DNA of 64,000 bases, taken from positions 749,920-813,919 of the forward strand of contig JAHGAU010000031.1 in assembly GCA_019925105.1 (NCBI GenBank). The letters run 5' to 3'. Below the pieces are notes generated by a model. It saw only the letters and a program-made list of their open reading frames with translations, ran no database searches and had not been told where the DNA came from. Position 1 is the first letter of the stretch; the number at the start of each line of letters is the position of its first letter. Source of the stretch: Niebla homalea. Lineage: Eukaryota; Ascomycota; Lecanoromycetes; Lecanorales; Ramalinaceae. Of this stretch, positions 25,612 through 39,804 are shown in pieces. A program made the translations under genes and the position numbers.

Positions 25612-28600
25612 TAAGTAAAAAAAGAAGGTATTATATTAAGGAATATTATCTTAAATAATTAAATACGGTTTAAGATACTTTAAGTATTATAAACGTATAA
25701 AGATATAAACGTAAAAGAATTATATAAGATCCTAATAACGGACTTATTCCTATATAAAATAATATTAAAATTAAAGATTAAGCCGTATAAAGTTACCGTT
25801 AAAAAGTTATTAAATAATAAAGAGTAATAATTTAAAACGATTATATAATAAAGAATTAAATTAAAAATATATAAGAAATATATATAAATAAATAAATGAA
25901 TAAGTATATAGAACGTATTCCTTATATTTATAAAAAAAATTTAAATTACGATTTATATTTAATTATTACTTTATATATAAAGTATTATCCGCGTTTTATA
26001 TAAAGTTAATAAAAAGAATATATAATTTATTAAGAATTCTATTATATAAGACTTTCTTTTAAACGGATATAAAATATAAATATTAAGTAATAAAAGTATA
26101 TTTTTTTAACCAATATTATTTTATTTTTAACGTATTAAATATTAAATAGCTATAATTTATAAAAAATACCTTAAAGAATACGTACGTTTTCATTTATTTT
26201 TATTAAACTTATAAATATTATATTAAAAGTTATCCTTAAATTAAACCCGGAATTATCCTTCTTTATTCTTAAAAAGGAATATAATTTTATTAACTTAATT
26301 TTTTACCTTAATAATATCTTTAAAATATATAAAATATAAAAGGAATAATTTATTTTCTTAAAAAATTATTTTTTTCCTTAAATTTTATAGTTAAAGTTAA
26401 AGTTTTTATTTAATAAATTAAAAATTAATATAATAAAAATTAAAATACTTAAAAAGATTATAAAGTAAGAAAACGTATATAAATTAAACTTAAAAAATAT
26501 AAAAAGATATTTAATTAACTTATATTTTGAAATATAAAAAACGTTAAAGGATTCTTAAATATTATTAATATAATAAGAAAATAAATTAAAAATTTTATAA
26601 AGATAATTTATCCGCTTATACGTTTAACCGGAAATATAAAGTAAAAATAAGAAAAATTAGAAAATATATCGTTTTAACTTATATAAAATATAATAATAAG
26701 GATTAAAGCTTTATTTAAATAAAACTTAAAGATATTAATTTATATATATATTAACGTTTTAAAATATAGAGCCGGATATTATATTATTTAAATTTAAAAC
26801 GGTTATACTATTTTATTTATTTATAACTTATATATAATAAATAAAGTAAAACGTAACTATAATACCTATAAGTAAAAATTAATAATTATTATTATATTTA
26901 AGGAAAAGTTCTTTTATATATAAAATATAAAAGAAATTTTAATTATATATATAAATTATAAATTATTTATAAGGTTTATAAATATAAATTATTATAAAGA
27001 TATCTTTATAAAGTAAATAAATAAATTAAAAAAGCTATATATTAAAATTAAATATATTAAAAAAGAAATTAATAAAGTTACGGATAATTTATTAAGGGTA
27101 TTATTTAATAACCCAGATTATATACTTAATAAAGTAATAAAGAAAATAGCCCTTAAAGTATAAAAGAATAAGAATAATATAATATAATTTTAAAAGAATA
27201 AAAAAGAAGGATATAGTATTATATTAAAGGAATTCTTTAAGGAAATAAGGAAAAATAAAATTAACGTTTATAATAATATATAAATTATAATATAATAATT
27301 AAAGGGTTAATTAACTTAAAACGCGGGGGGGAAATTAATAAAGAAAAACGTAAATAAAAGGAAGAAAATAGATATAAGAAAATTATAATTATAAGGAATA
27401 ATTAATAATAAAATAATAAGGATATATAATATAAAATTAAATAATAATAATAAAATAAAACGTATATAAATCGATTATAAATCTATAGAAATATTAAAAT
27501 TTAAAAAATTATTTTATTATAAAGATAATAATTAATATATTAATATTATTAAATACCTTAAAATAAAAATAAAGTTTAAAAAAAATACGGTTTAATAAAT
27601 TGAATTTAATAAATAATTTATAAATTATAAACTTAATTTAATTATTAATAAGTTACTTTATTAATACGGGAAACGTTAAACGGTATAATTAATAAAGAAA
27701 AATATAATATAAATACTTAAGGAAGTTTATAATAATACGGGATACTTCTTATTAAAAATTATATTAAAGAAATTACGGTATTATTGTTAATAACCGGATA
27801 TAATAAAAAATATTATAAAATACGTATAAGGGTATTTAACTTATATAAAATAAGTATATAAAAGCCATATAGTTTTATTAAGTTTAATTAAGGTAAAAAT
27901 ACTTTTTAATTTATTTAAAACGGGCTTTATCAACTTTTTTAAATAAATATAAAACGGTTTTTAATACGTTTTTAATACAATAAATTTTTTCTTATAATTT
28001 ATATAATTATTCTATATTATATTAATTAAATTAAAAAACGTAATTATTACGTTAAAAAAGTATATAAATTATTATTTAAAACCCGTTATAATATATATAA
28101 ATATTAAGAAAATATTTATAAATAAAAAAATAGAAAGTTTCTTCTAATTATATAATATTTAATTTATCCTTATATTAAGTATAACGTATAAAATAATAAA
28201 TATAATAAAGTTTAATAATTAAATTTAATAAAACGTAATAAGGAAAACATAAACTTAATAAAAATATAATTAAATATAAACGGGAAAATTAATAATATTA
28301 AATATTAACTTAAAATATATTAAATATTTAAAATATATTCTTATTAATATCCTTTTTAAGGTTAAGCCGGATAAAATATATAAACGGAACGTAATTAAAT
28401 TAAGAGTTAAAATATATATTATAGAAAGAATAATATTGTTTTTAAAAAAAGTAATATATAAAGTTATTTAAGGATTTATAGCAAATTAAGTAAGTATTTA
28501 AGGAAAAATTATAAAAGAAGTTAAACGCAATAAAAAACCGATAAAAAAACGTTACGATAAAGGAATATAAGGTTAAAACCCGTTAAAAAAATAACTAATT

Positions 28601-29330
28601 ATATAATGGGATCTTATCCTTAATCTTAGGAAATTTAAGCCCCGCTAGATTAAATTATTTATTATTAAGGGCTTTATAAAAAAGTATAAAGTTTTCTATA
28701 TATTAAAAAGGATAAATAAAACTTTTATATTTAATTTATTTTATAAAGATTATCTTAAAGTATTTATATTATATATTAAGTATTTTAAACCTTCCGATAA
28801 ACCAAAACTAAAAATAATAAAGAAAATTAAAATCCGGTGTGTATAAATAGGAAATACCTTAATCCTTTAAAAACCGTTATAATTATAAATAATATAATTT
28901 AAAAGGAGAAAATATATATAAATAATATAATACCGTTTTTTATTATATTTTTATTTTATTTATTTTTATATTTCGCTATATTAAAAATCCCAGGAAAATA
29001 TAGATTTAAAAATAAAAAAAGGGGGGGGGAAAAATAGTTATTTTAGTAAATACCGTTAAAAATGAAAAACCAAAAAAAAAGGAAGTAAAAATATAAAAAA
29101 AATTCAGAAAAAATAAATATAAATAAGGGGATATTAAGCCTTTAACCTTTTATTTATAGTCTTTTATTTATTATATTATAAGTTATAAAATAATAAAATT
29201 ATAAAAAGTTATAATTATTTATAATTAAAAATATTTCCTTAAAAAGAAAAAAAGAGTATATTAATAATAATATATAAGTAAAAGTATAGTTAAATATTAA
29301 GATTATATATTAAAAAATTTATTTAAAAGG

Positions 29331-32300
29331 ACGTTTCTTTTACGGAATATAAGTTTAAATATTAAATTTATTATAAATATTACGTTAAAAATATAAATAA
29401 AATATACCGTTAATATAAATATAAAAACCATTTTAAACAGCGGGTAATTAAAATTCCGATTATACCCCTAAAATAAAAGAATATATTTAGGATTATCCTT
29501 TATTACGGTAATTATAAGGTATAAGACCGTATTAATTATCCCATTTTAATAGTAAAAACGGAAACGGAATAGGAGGACCGGTATATATATAAGGACGTAA
29601 TTTAAAATGAAAATAACCCGTTATTAAGGAGGCGACCCGACGGGTAAGCCTAATAGTACAACTGAGGGAACTAATAAAATAACCTGAAAACTAATTAAGG
29701 CTTTAATCCGCGGATAATTATATACGTACCCTTTCAGTAAAGTATATATTAAAATTAAGATTATAATAATATTCATAATAATTACGGTCCGGAGTTAAAA
29801 TTAAGCGATATAAATTAAATATAACAAACTTAAGAATAATCCGGAATATAAGGTTTATTAAGGTTAACAATATAAAGTTAAAAAAAACGTAAACTTTTCT
29901 TTAAAATATAACCGTATTACCTACGGAAGTAGCTTTAAATAAAAATAGTTAGGGAGTTATATTTGGGTTAAGGACTTTAAAGGCTATTATATATACGGAA
30001 ATGAAATAAAGGGAGAAGCTTATTAAGGAAGAAATACTTATAGAAATATAAGTAAGGGTTATTATATACGTATAATATAAATAGCAGACTTAAAAAGAAA
30101 GGGAATTGGTAAAAAAACCCGGGTAGGTTTATTATTTAAACGGAGAATTAATTAATAATTACTTTATATATAAAAGGGAAAAATAACTTACTAAAATTAA
30201 AGTTAATAAAACCTAAATTAAAGATATCCTTAATTACATCTTAATCGGGTAAACGGTATTACCTTTTCTTAAATAACCGTTGATAAAACTCGGTTAAAAA
30301 ATTAATCCTTAGAGGGGATAGGCTATATTTTATATAAACTTTATTACGTTAAGCGGGTTTATATAACCGAGATAATCCTATAATTCCGGTAAAACCGGAT
30401 TAACGTATTAATAAAGGGACTATTTAAACTGAAAAAGTTACTTAAATTAATAAATAAAGAATAAACGATATAAACGGTTAAATTAATTAAGTAGAAAATA
30501 AAGGAAATAAACGGAATAACTGAGATTATTAAGGTAATTAAATAATAAAACGAGATAATTAAGGATTAAAAGTAAATTACGATAATAATAGTTAAGTACC
30601 AGATATAAAGGATAAAGGAAAGGGTACTTATTAAGGTTATAATTATTAAGTTAATTATAGATTATAATTAACTATAGAACGTATACGACCTCCTATATCG
30701 GACTTATAATCGGTATCGGGATTAAAAGGTATATAACGTATTAAAAAAAACGTTTATTTAAATTATATTCCGATATTAAAAATCTATAAAAAGGAATTAA
30801 TAATAATTAATTAAAAAATAAATTAATTTATATATACTTAAATAGAAATTATAATCGCCCGGCCGGTATTTAAAAATATAGTTTAAATAAATACTATTTA
30901 ATAAACCCTTAATACGGCAGTAATTAATAAAGGTAAAGCAACGGTTACCGTTAATTTATTAATATTTAATATACGCCCGGGCCCCGGTATATATATGAGA
31001 GGCGTAAACTTAAATATATACCGTAAGAAGCTCCTAAAAGTAAAAAAGTTAAAACAGGCTAAGGTTATAAAAGACCGACGGATATAGCTTTAAATAAACT
31101 ATTTAATTAATATTTAAATAAACCTTAATAATAATAAGGATATATTTATTTATTTTAATAAGGTTAATAATTAAGGTATGCCTTTTAAAGTATAGGGATA
31201 TAATAAAGGTAATTTTAATTAATATAATTTAAGTTAAAAATTCTAAAAAGACTATAAAGAAGTTAATATAAATATAAAGTAAATAATTAATATTAAGGTT
31301 AAAAATTCATATATATTCTTAAAAGGATAGTTAATAATTAAGTATAAGATTAAGTTAAATTTAAAATAAATTAATTAAAATATAAAAGGAATTAAAGATT
31401 AAAAAAGTTAAAGAAATAAAAGAATTTAAAGAAATAAGAAGAAAAAAAAAAGTAAATAAAAAAGAAGGATAAAGTAAACGGCTACGCGGTATAATTATAA
31501 AGTAAATAAATAATTAAACGTTACTTTTAACGTCCTATTTATTGACGGAACTGGTTAAAATAAAAGCTTAATAATTATAATAAATAATATTACTATATTT
31601 AAAAGGAACCTTTTTTAATATATTTTTTAAATACGCCCCGATTAGGACGATCGTACGTAGCTTACCAAGGGAATACGGAAATATATCTATTTATATATAA
31701 AGATAGCCTTAAGGATACCCAATATATTAATTAACTGAAGGAAAAGCATATAAGTAGGTAAAAGTAAATATTAAGAGTTATAATAAAGGGTATACCTTCG
31801 GTAAATATTATTAAGTATAGTATTAAGCGTTGAAGGAGTTCGTATAAACGTTAAAAAGTTATTTAAAAATTAATAAACGATTTTTTTTTTCTTTACTTTC
31901 TTAAGCAGTAATATATAAGTAATAATAACTATAATAAATAATTACCCCCTTAATTACTTTCTTAAGACCAATATAATAAACAGATATATAGATAATATCA
32001 ACCGATAAGTACGAATTATATAACGACTTATAATATTTTATTAATTACGTTAATTAAGAGATTATAAAATCTATAGAATAAAAAATTCAAAGTAAAGCCT
32101 TATTAATAGCCTTTAAAAAGGATATATAATTAATATATTACCGACTTTTTTAAGATATATTTAATAACGGCGAGATTAAGAGAATAAAAAAAGACGTTAA
32201 AAGTATATAAATTAAGAAATAAAGTAAAGGGTAACCGGTTATAAGGTCCTATCCTTATAAGGGGCGGTATTTATAATCTTTTAATAAGCGGAGTAAAACG

Positions 32301-32779
32301 CATTATACCCTTATACAGACTAAGCGTATTATACTTAAAAAAAATATAAATATAGGTAACTTAAGCTTTAAAATAAATAAACGTAAAATACCAAGATTAT
32401 CGTTATTAATAAATTAAAATAATAAAATTAAAAAGTTACCCTTAAGAAAATTAAGTCTTAATATACTTATTTATTATTATTAAATAAAATTTAAGAATAA
32501 AGCTATAAAAAAAATAAGTAAATATATATATAAACGGCGTTAAAAAATAAAAACTATTTATTGATAATACGTAATATTAAAAAGGTAATTATTTATTATA
32601 AAAAAATTAATAATAAGTTATTATTATATTAATACCTTTTTAACTTTTATACTTATAATAATTCAGATTATTAAAAGGATATTATAAACGGTATATATAT
32701 AATCGAAATATATATAAATATATATAATATAATCCGGAATATAATAATATTAAAAGTAATATTTTATTATAAAGGGAGT
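29331..32779 (+). mobile_element. Element F internal sequence, 3' part (degenerate)
   Basis: This is RIP-mutated sequence between the end of Gypsy copy B and the 3' LTR. Some patches, such as 29.63-29.73 kb and 31.62-31.72 kb, keep more GC, but I could not recognise reverse transcriptase, integrase or gag motifs in any frame. It ends in a purine-rich stretch right before the LTR. Treat the coding content as unknown. Confidence 0.45.
32770..32779 (+). other. Polypurine tract of element F
   Basis: The sequence ATAAAGGGAGT abuts the start of the 3' LTR, where plus-strand DNA synthesis would be primed. It supports the plus orientation of F and the LTR start at 32,780. Confidence 0.55.
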
Positions 32780-33028
32780 TAAAAAGGTAAAAAGTATAAA
32801 AAATATTAAACTTACGGATAAATATATAAAAAAAAGAAAACATTAAAAGGGCTAATTAAGGGTAAAATCGATTTATATATACTTTAAAAAGGAAAAATAT
32901 AACGGATTACCATAATATAGAACCTAAACCTCACCAACTTATATAAGGGCTGCGGCCCATCTTCAATTGCACTTTATTGCTACCTGCTATTCCATCACTT
33001 TTACTCTTTCCTTCCTTCCCATCTTTTC
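32780..33028 (+). repeat. 3' LTR of element F
   Basis: It is a direct repeat of 19359-19612. Here the inner (left) half is AT-converted (TAAAAAGG in place of TGGAAAGG), while the outer 100-120 bp, from about 32,910, is unmutated. That is the mirror image of the 5' LTR. Confidence 0.72.
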
Positions 33029-33256
33029 TGTTTATAATAAAAAAGCCGGCGGTTTTCCGGATTAATTATTAAGTTTAAGAACTTATCCTTAAGTTTTTAA
33101 TAGCTTATTTTATTAATTTTTTTTATCTAATAAATTAAAAATTTTACGAGAAATAAACCTTAAATAAATTATTTTTTTCGGTAAAGAAGTACTTGAGATA
33201 AAGTATAAATTATCTTTTTTAAATTAATAAATTATATTTAACATTTATTCTTAAAT
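33029..33256. other. AT-rich spacer between element F and LINE copy 2
   Basis: This is AT-rich sequence without a gene. Its last 20 bases (TTAACATTTATTCTTAA region) partly match the right flank of LINE copy 2 at 39,048-39,062, a possible imperfect target duplication. Confidence 0.5.
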
Positions 33257-36200
33257 TTGATTGATTGATTGATTTATACTACGAATCTAGTTAGGCTAAT
33301 TCCGGCGGTCCTTAATACTCGGCCATTTAACCTTATTAATAACCGTAAAAATCCGATATTTATTACGTTAAAAATAAAAACCGGTATTTACTTAGCTTTT
33401 ATTCTTATTTTAAGGGCTAAAAGTATTTACGGTTATTTAAAGAGTAAGAATTTATTTATATATTTTTTTTAAGAAAACCTATAATACCACGATTAAATCT
33501 ATTTAAGGGTTACCTTTAAATTTATTACTCTTCCGTTACCTTATAGGTCTATTTAATATTAAAATTTTAAAATTCCGATTATATTATTAAATATCTTTAT
33601 TAATACGTATATTATTATTATTTTATTTATATAACTCTGCCGATTAATATAATATCGCCTTTTATACCGCTCCGGTATTTATAACCCCCTTAGCCCTTTA
33701 TTAAGTATAGTTTTCCCGCCGCTGTTTTTTACCCCCGGGTTAACGGCGAGGTTTCTTAGTTAAGTTTTTAATTATTTTATTTATTTTTTTAGCTAGGCTG
33801 AATTATAATAATAAGCCCGTAACTATTATAAATTTAATGGCCGCCTTAATAATTTTTTTATTAATAAGTATTTAATAATAATTATTAATCCTTACTTTTT
33901 TAATTAATCCCGGTTTAAGTTCCTTAAATAATAAATAAAAAATTAATACGTATACAATATTTTACTTCCGTTATTTATATTTATAGTTAACGTTAATCCG
34001 GTTACCGGCGTATATAATAAAGAGGAAGTAAATTAAGCTATTTTTATTTATCCGGAGTTAAATTATTAATACGTTATTACCTTTCCTTATAATCCTATAA
34101 CGCCGGAGATCTTTATTAATAATTTTATTATTATCCAGAGCCGGGTATTATTATCCTTAAGGGATTAATTTTTTATATCTACGTTAACTTTCCGTTTATT
34201 TCTTTATAATTTATAAGGTAATCACCGTTAATTTCGCTTTTACGGTTTTTTTTTCCGCCGTTTTTATTTTAAGTAAGGGTCCGTATACTTTTACGTTAAC
34301 TTCTTAAACGTAAGTTAAATTAACCTTTTTCTTAATTTACTTTAATTTAACTTTTATAAGGGGGGTAAGTACCGTTTTTCTACGCTTTTTTATTTAAGGT
34401 TTCTTATAATTTTAATGAATACGTTCGTTTCTTATTAATATAATTAAATTTATACCTTTTTTAAGCTTTATTTAAGTAATTATTTAATTAAAGGCCAGCT
34501 TTATTAATAATATAAAGATTTCGGATTTTAATACCGGGATAAGAGTCGTTTTATATGCTTTATTTATTATTTTTAAGTATCGGTTTTAAACCTTCTATAA
34601 TTACCGGATGGGCTCTTTTTTATATTTAAGTATACCCTTAAGTATGTATTAAATAATTATTGCGTACGTTAACGTAAGCTTTATAACCGCTTAATAAACG
34701 GTTCTAGCCTTTTATAAGGTAGCTCCTTATATTAACGTTATAAGGTAAGTAAGATTTTTTTCTTATAAAATTATTTTCTTTTAAACCTTTCTTATATAGT
34801 TTTTTTAATTTAATTTCTTATTAATTTATAGGTTAAATATTTTAATATTAACTTCCGGTTTTACCGTTATATTACTTAAGTTTATTATAGCTATTATATT
34901 ATATAACTTTAAGCTTTTTATTATATAAATAAACTTATACTTATACGGGGTAAACTAGGCTTTATATATCTTTATTTATCGTAAGTAGACTTTATAGGTT
35001 TATTTTAGCTTTAAATAATTTATATAAGTAAACGTATTATAAGTTAAAAGGTAAATATCGTTAATAAAGCTTTTTATTTAAACCTTCTATTTTAACTTTA
35101 TTAAGTCTTTGATAAATAGGTTATTAAAGAATAGGAATAAGACCGGGGAAATAAGTAACCCCTCAGGAATCCTTATTATTACGGACTTTATCGTATTTAT
35201 CTTTTATCCTAGGTTAATTAATATCGTTCGGTTACTTAAGAAACTTTCTATTTAATTTATAAAAAAAAAAAAAAAAATCCCCTTTTTCCGTAAATTATAT
35301 AATAACCTTTAATAATTTATTTTATTAAACGTTTTTATAATATTTAAAGAAAGAAAACTTATAATATACTTCTTCCTATAATTTTATACCGTATATACGT
35401 TATTAATTAAGCCTTTAAGAGCTATTTCCGTTAATTATTTTTTTCTTATTTTTATTTATTAATTAAAGAGTAATTTATATTCTTTTACGTAGTTATTTAG
35501 GATTTTTATAATTATTATTTTTAAAGTTTTCCTTAACGTATAAAGGAATATTATAAGTTTATATAACTTTACCTTTAAGTAATTTAACTTAATTAATTTT
35601 TTAAGGATAATCGTTTTAATCTCCTTAAATTTACGGGGGTAATATCCTATATTAAAATAAGCTTAAAATAAATAAATAAAAACCTTTTTAAATAATAACG
35701 TTATTATAGATAAGAACTTATTTAATATATTATTAAGTCCGGGGACTTTATCTTTCTTTAATTTATTAATCGCCTTAATTATTATCTTTTAAGTTATTAT
35801 TTTACTTATTATTATTAATTTAAGATATATAATACCGTTAATATTTATTAGGTTAATTTCCGGTAACGGGGGAAAAAACTTTTTTTTAAGAACTTTAATT
35901 TTACCGTTAAAGGTATTTATTACCGTACCGTTTAATCTTTTTAAGGGTAAAAACTTAAGGATAAATTTAAGTTTTTTATTTTATTTTTTACCGTATTTTA
36001 TTAACTTTTAAATATTATAAAAAGAGATTATTAAGTTATATATTATAGCTTAAAAATATATTTACTTAACCTTCCGGATAATTCTTTTTTTTTTTCCTTT
36101 TAAGCTTTTTTTAACCGTTAAAGCGTTTCCCGGTTTTTATACTTAATAGTTTACTTTATAAGCGTTTTTACCTTTATAGTTACCTTTATATATTCCTTAT

Positions 36201-39047
36201 TTTAATAGGTTTTAACTCTTTTAAATAGCTTTATTATTAAGATTATCGCGTTAATTACTTTATTTAAAGCCTTTATTATCCGTTTTATAAAACAGTCGAT
36301 CTATTCCTTATTATTAAGCCGGGGGAGCTTTATTAATTAAGATATTATTTTTATTATTTTTATAAATATTTTAATTTCTTTAACCGTTTTTTACGCTTAT
36401 TTAAACGGTAAAAACGGAGTTATATTAACGGATTAATTTAAGGTTATTTATATTAAGACGTAATTTAAACCGTATTTTAAGTCCTTTTAAAGTTTATATA
36501 TTATAATTAAGTTAATAATATTTTTTAAGTTAAATATTAAAATTAATTATAATCTTAAGTTTACGGCTTTTTTATATAATGGCCTTTTTTAATATTAATA
36601 ACGCGAAATTAAACCGTATAATAATTATTAATAATTCCTTAAATTTAATATAATTAATTATATAATTTTCTTCGTTTTATTAAGCGTAATAAAGATTAAA
36701 GTCCTTTATTAAAAAGTATTTATTAAATATAATTATAATATCCTTAAATAACGGGATTATAAAGGGTTTTTCTTATTAACCGGTAACGGATTATACGTAT
36801 TATAAATATTTAAATTACTTTTAATATCCCTTTTTTATATAATCCGGAGTATATATAAGTTCTTTCCGTAATAAGTAACGTTTTAATTATTTATATTTAG
36901 TTTTTTATTAATAAAGAAATACGTCCGCGTTATTTTATTATCTTTAAAGGTTAAGTAAAAATTATTTCTTAAGTTAATTAAAAAGTAGGTATACGGATTA
37001 TATAACGGCTCCTATATTATTATAATATTAATATCCCTTATTTCCTTAAATTTAAATATTAATATTATAACTTTAATTATTTCCTTATATACGTTATATT
37101 ATATTATCCTTAAAAGCGTAAATATATTAAATATTAATATTTATTAAGTTTTTTTTATTAACTTTTATTTATATAAATGGTTCCTTTTTAAGGTTAAGCG
37201 TTATTTATTTTAATCTTTTTATTATAATAATAATCCCGGTTAAACGGCCGGTCTTAAGGGTTAATATTATTATAAGCTTCCTTCTTTTTACGTTATTAAT
37301 TATTGCGTTTTACTTTTCCTTATTTAATAAGTTCCGTTTATATCTTAAGATTGTTTTTAATTATTTTACCGGTTTAAATTTATATAAATTATAACGTTAA
37401 ATTTTAATTATTATTTTAATCTTTTTACGTTAAGTTTTTTTCGTTCTTACTATATACTATAAGTTTTACGTTAAGTAATTATTATTACCGTATGTTACGT
37501 ATTTTAACGCGTCCTTTATTAAGTTTTTTATTATTAAGCTAACGTATTTATATATATTATACCCTTTAATATATATTATATATTTTATATTATTAAGGTA
37601 CCTTATAATAATATATTTATATCCTTAATATTTAAAATATTAATAAATATCCGCTGCTTAATCTTAGGGTCTCGTTAATTTAAGGGACTTACCCTTTATT
37701 ATTCTTTTATTAAGGATATCGTCGTATATCCTTATTAACGTTATATTTAAAATAACCGTAAAGTATTTTTTTATATAATTAAAGGCGTTTAACCTTTTTA
37801 TTATAAAGGGGAAACTATAATTAATAATCTTTAATTTAAGGTAAAGGACCCTATTCTTTTGCTTTATCCGCCTTAAAATAATTTCTTTTTCCTTTTTTAT
37901 AAACCTTATTAAATATATTTTATTTATTATAATAATAATAAATTATTTTAATATTTTTGTTATTTTATACTTTTTTTTACCGGTTTATCTTTTTAACTTC
38001 TTTAACCTTTCTTTTGCCTTTAATAAGGTTATATTAAGGAAAATATCCCCGCTTTATAATTTACGTATTATAATAATTTATTTTATTAATAACTTTTTTA
38101 TTATTTTAAATATTTTTATTAATTATAACGGGTTTATTTTTACCGTTATACTCCTTTCCTTTTTATTTAATAATTATACGGTTATTATCCCCGCCTTTTT
38201 TAATACCGCTATTTTTTCTTTTATTTTTACTTTCTTTACCGTTAATACCGGCGCCGTTTTCATAACCCTTTTTACTTAGCTTATTCCCGCTCTTTTCTTT
38301 AAAGTTTTCCCCGTTATTCCTTTATTTTATACATATCTTTTTTATCTTTTTTTACCTCCGTCCGCCGGCGTTTTTATTACCGCCCCTTAAGCTTTACGTA
38401 ACCTTTTTAACTCCTTTAAACTTCTCCCCGTATTTACGTAAAAGTCTTTTATCTCCCGTAGCCCGATTTATAATATTAATTAAGTTTTTAACGTAATATT
38501 TTTTTATATAATTATAAGGAGGCCTTTTAACGTTTTTATTATTTCCTCCTTTATTGCTTTTCCCCCGTATATTTAATGGTTACTTTTTTTTATAATTTAT
38601 TTTTATTTATTCAATATTTCCTTATTTTCCTTTAACTTTTTTTTAATTTATATATACTTAATAAAGCCTTTTACGCCTCTATTTACCCTTTATCCGTCCT
38701 TATATACCGTTTTCGTTTTTTCCGCCCTTTATTTATTACCCTTAATAATAATATCCTTATACGTTATATATATCTTTTTATACGTATTTTATTAATTATA
38801 AACTCCCTATTTAATTTAAGGCTTTTTTATCTCGTATTTATCGTATTATTTATATAATTTTTTATTATTCTTATTAACCTAAACCGCTTACCCTTCCTCC
38901 CCCTTTATTTCTATTATTACTCCGCTTCCGCTTATCGTATTTAAGGTACTGTCCTTATTATTACTTAAGCTATGCATACGTGTATCGTTTCTGACCTCTG
39001 GGGTCCCGTTGTTCGTCGCCATCTTCCTTTCTAATCAAATTTGATTC
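33257..39047 (-). mobile_element. Tad-type LINE, copy 2
   Basis: This is a minus-strand copy of the LINE at 10,945-16,754. The tail (TTGA)n is at 33,257, followed by the shared 3' UTR (ACTACGAATCTAG, AATTCCGGCGG). The start ATGGCGACGAACAACGGGAC reads from 39,022 downward. From there the first frame gives MATNNGTPEVRNDTRMHSLS and stays open for about 35 codons or more, so this copy keeps the best-preserved ORF1 start. The body is RIP-mutated and non-coding. ATG-to-tail length is about 5.77 kb. The short open frame at 33,269-33,472 is a chance frame through the 3' end. Confidence 0.85.
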
Positions 39048-39800
39048 TTAACTTTATTTTAATATAATTTAAACTTTTCCGGATAAAAGAACTTATTTTT
39101 TTAAAGTAAAATAAAAGCCGTTAACGGTATATTATCGGTATAAAGGTCCGTAATAAAGTTAACGTAAAAAAGATTCTTAAAGCGTAAACTTTTATATTAT
39201 ATATTAATACGGTTAAATATATACTTTTAACAAATAGAATTCTTAATTTTAAGTTAATTAAGTTTAAATTATAATTTTAAAACTTAAATTTATTAAACCG
39301 TAATATTACGGTAATACTTTACCGTTATAATTTACTTTATTATAATAAAAAGGTTCTTAATTAAAGGGTAAATATCGTTTTCTTATTTTAAGGTTTATTA
39401 AGTTAATTAAGTGTTTATTACGATAATAACGTTAAGTTTTCTCCTTAATAAAGTAGGAAGAATTAAAATATTAAATTAACTCCGTTAATAGTATGCCCGC
39501 GGGACTAATAAAGGTAAATATAGAAGATATAACGTTACGGTTTAAATACTTAAGTATTACTTTAATAAGTAAATCAATAATAAAATTAATTCTTAAAGAA
39601 CTTAGAAAGAATTAAGATATAACTTTTACTTAAGGTAAAAATAATAGTTACCCCGCTTTATACTTATTGAGCTACGGCTTATACATAACGTATATTAAGG
39701 CCGTTACCAAGGCTTTTTGTTAAGGTTTAACGGCTTACCTTAACGCAGCAGTATAACGTACCACTATAACGCCGGCGCAGAGATAGCGCTAGCTACTAAT
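39048..39800. other. Mixed AT-rich relic DNA, unassigned
   Basis: This is mostly RIP-like sequence with better-preserved patches at 39,480-39,500 and 39,660-39,790 (CGCAGCAG, GCCGGCGCAGAG, GCGCTAGC). No reading frame or family could be recognised. It ends where homology to Gypsy D begins. Confidence 0.45.
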
Positions 39801-39804
39801 ATTG

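Larger units (their letters stand above)
21000..29330 (+). mobile_element. Degenerate Ty3/Gypsy retrotransposon, copy B (family A/B), nested in F
   Basis: This is the plus-strand counterpart of copy A. A Gypsy RNase H-like segment reads through stops at about 26.6-27.1 kb. An integrase-like region falls at about 27.7-28.3 kb. A C-terminal segment at 28,630-28,830 (KFKPR, then YKVFYILKRINKTFIFN, then KYFKPSDKP) resembles the end of Gypsy pol. Copy B differs from A by a 92-bp triplication near 22.0 kb and a solo LTR at 25,432. Everything except the solo LTR is RIP-saturated. LTRs were not identified, so both ends are approximate. Nesting inside F is inferred from F's flanking LTRs. Confidence 0.7.

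Noticed and set aside
33269..33472. 67-codon plus-strand frame
   Set aside because: It runs antisense through the 3' UTR end of LINE copy 2 and is a chance opening.
39660..39800. tRNA-like or SINE-like appearance of a GC-richer patch
   Set aside because: No cloverleaf, and no A- or B-box pair could be built.
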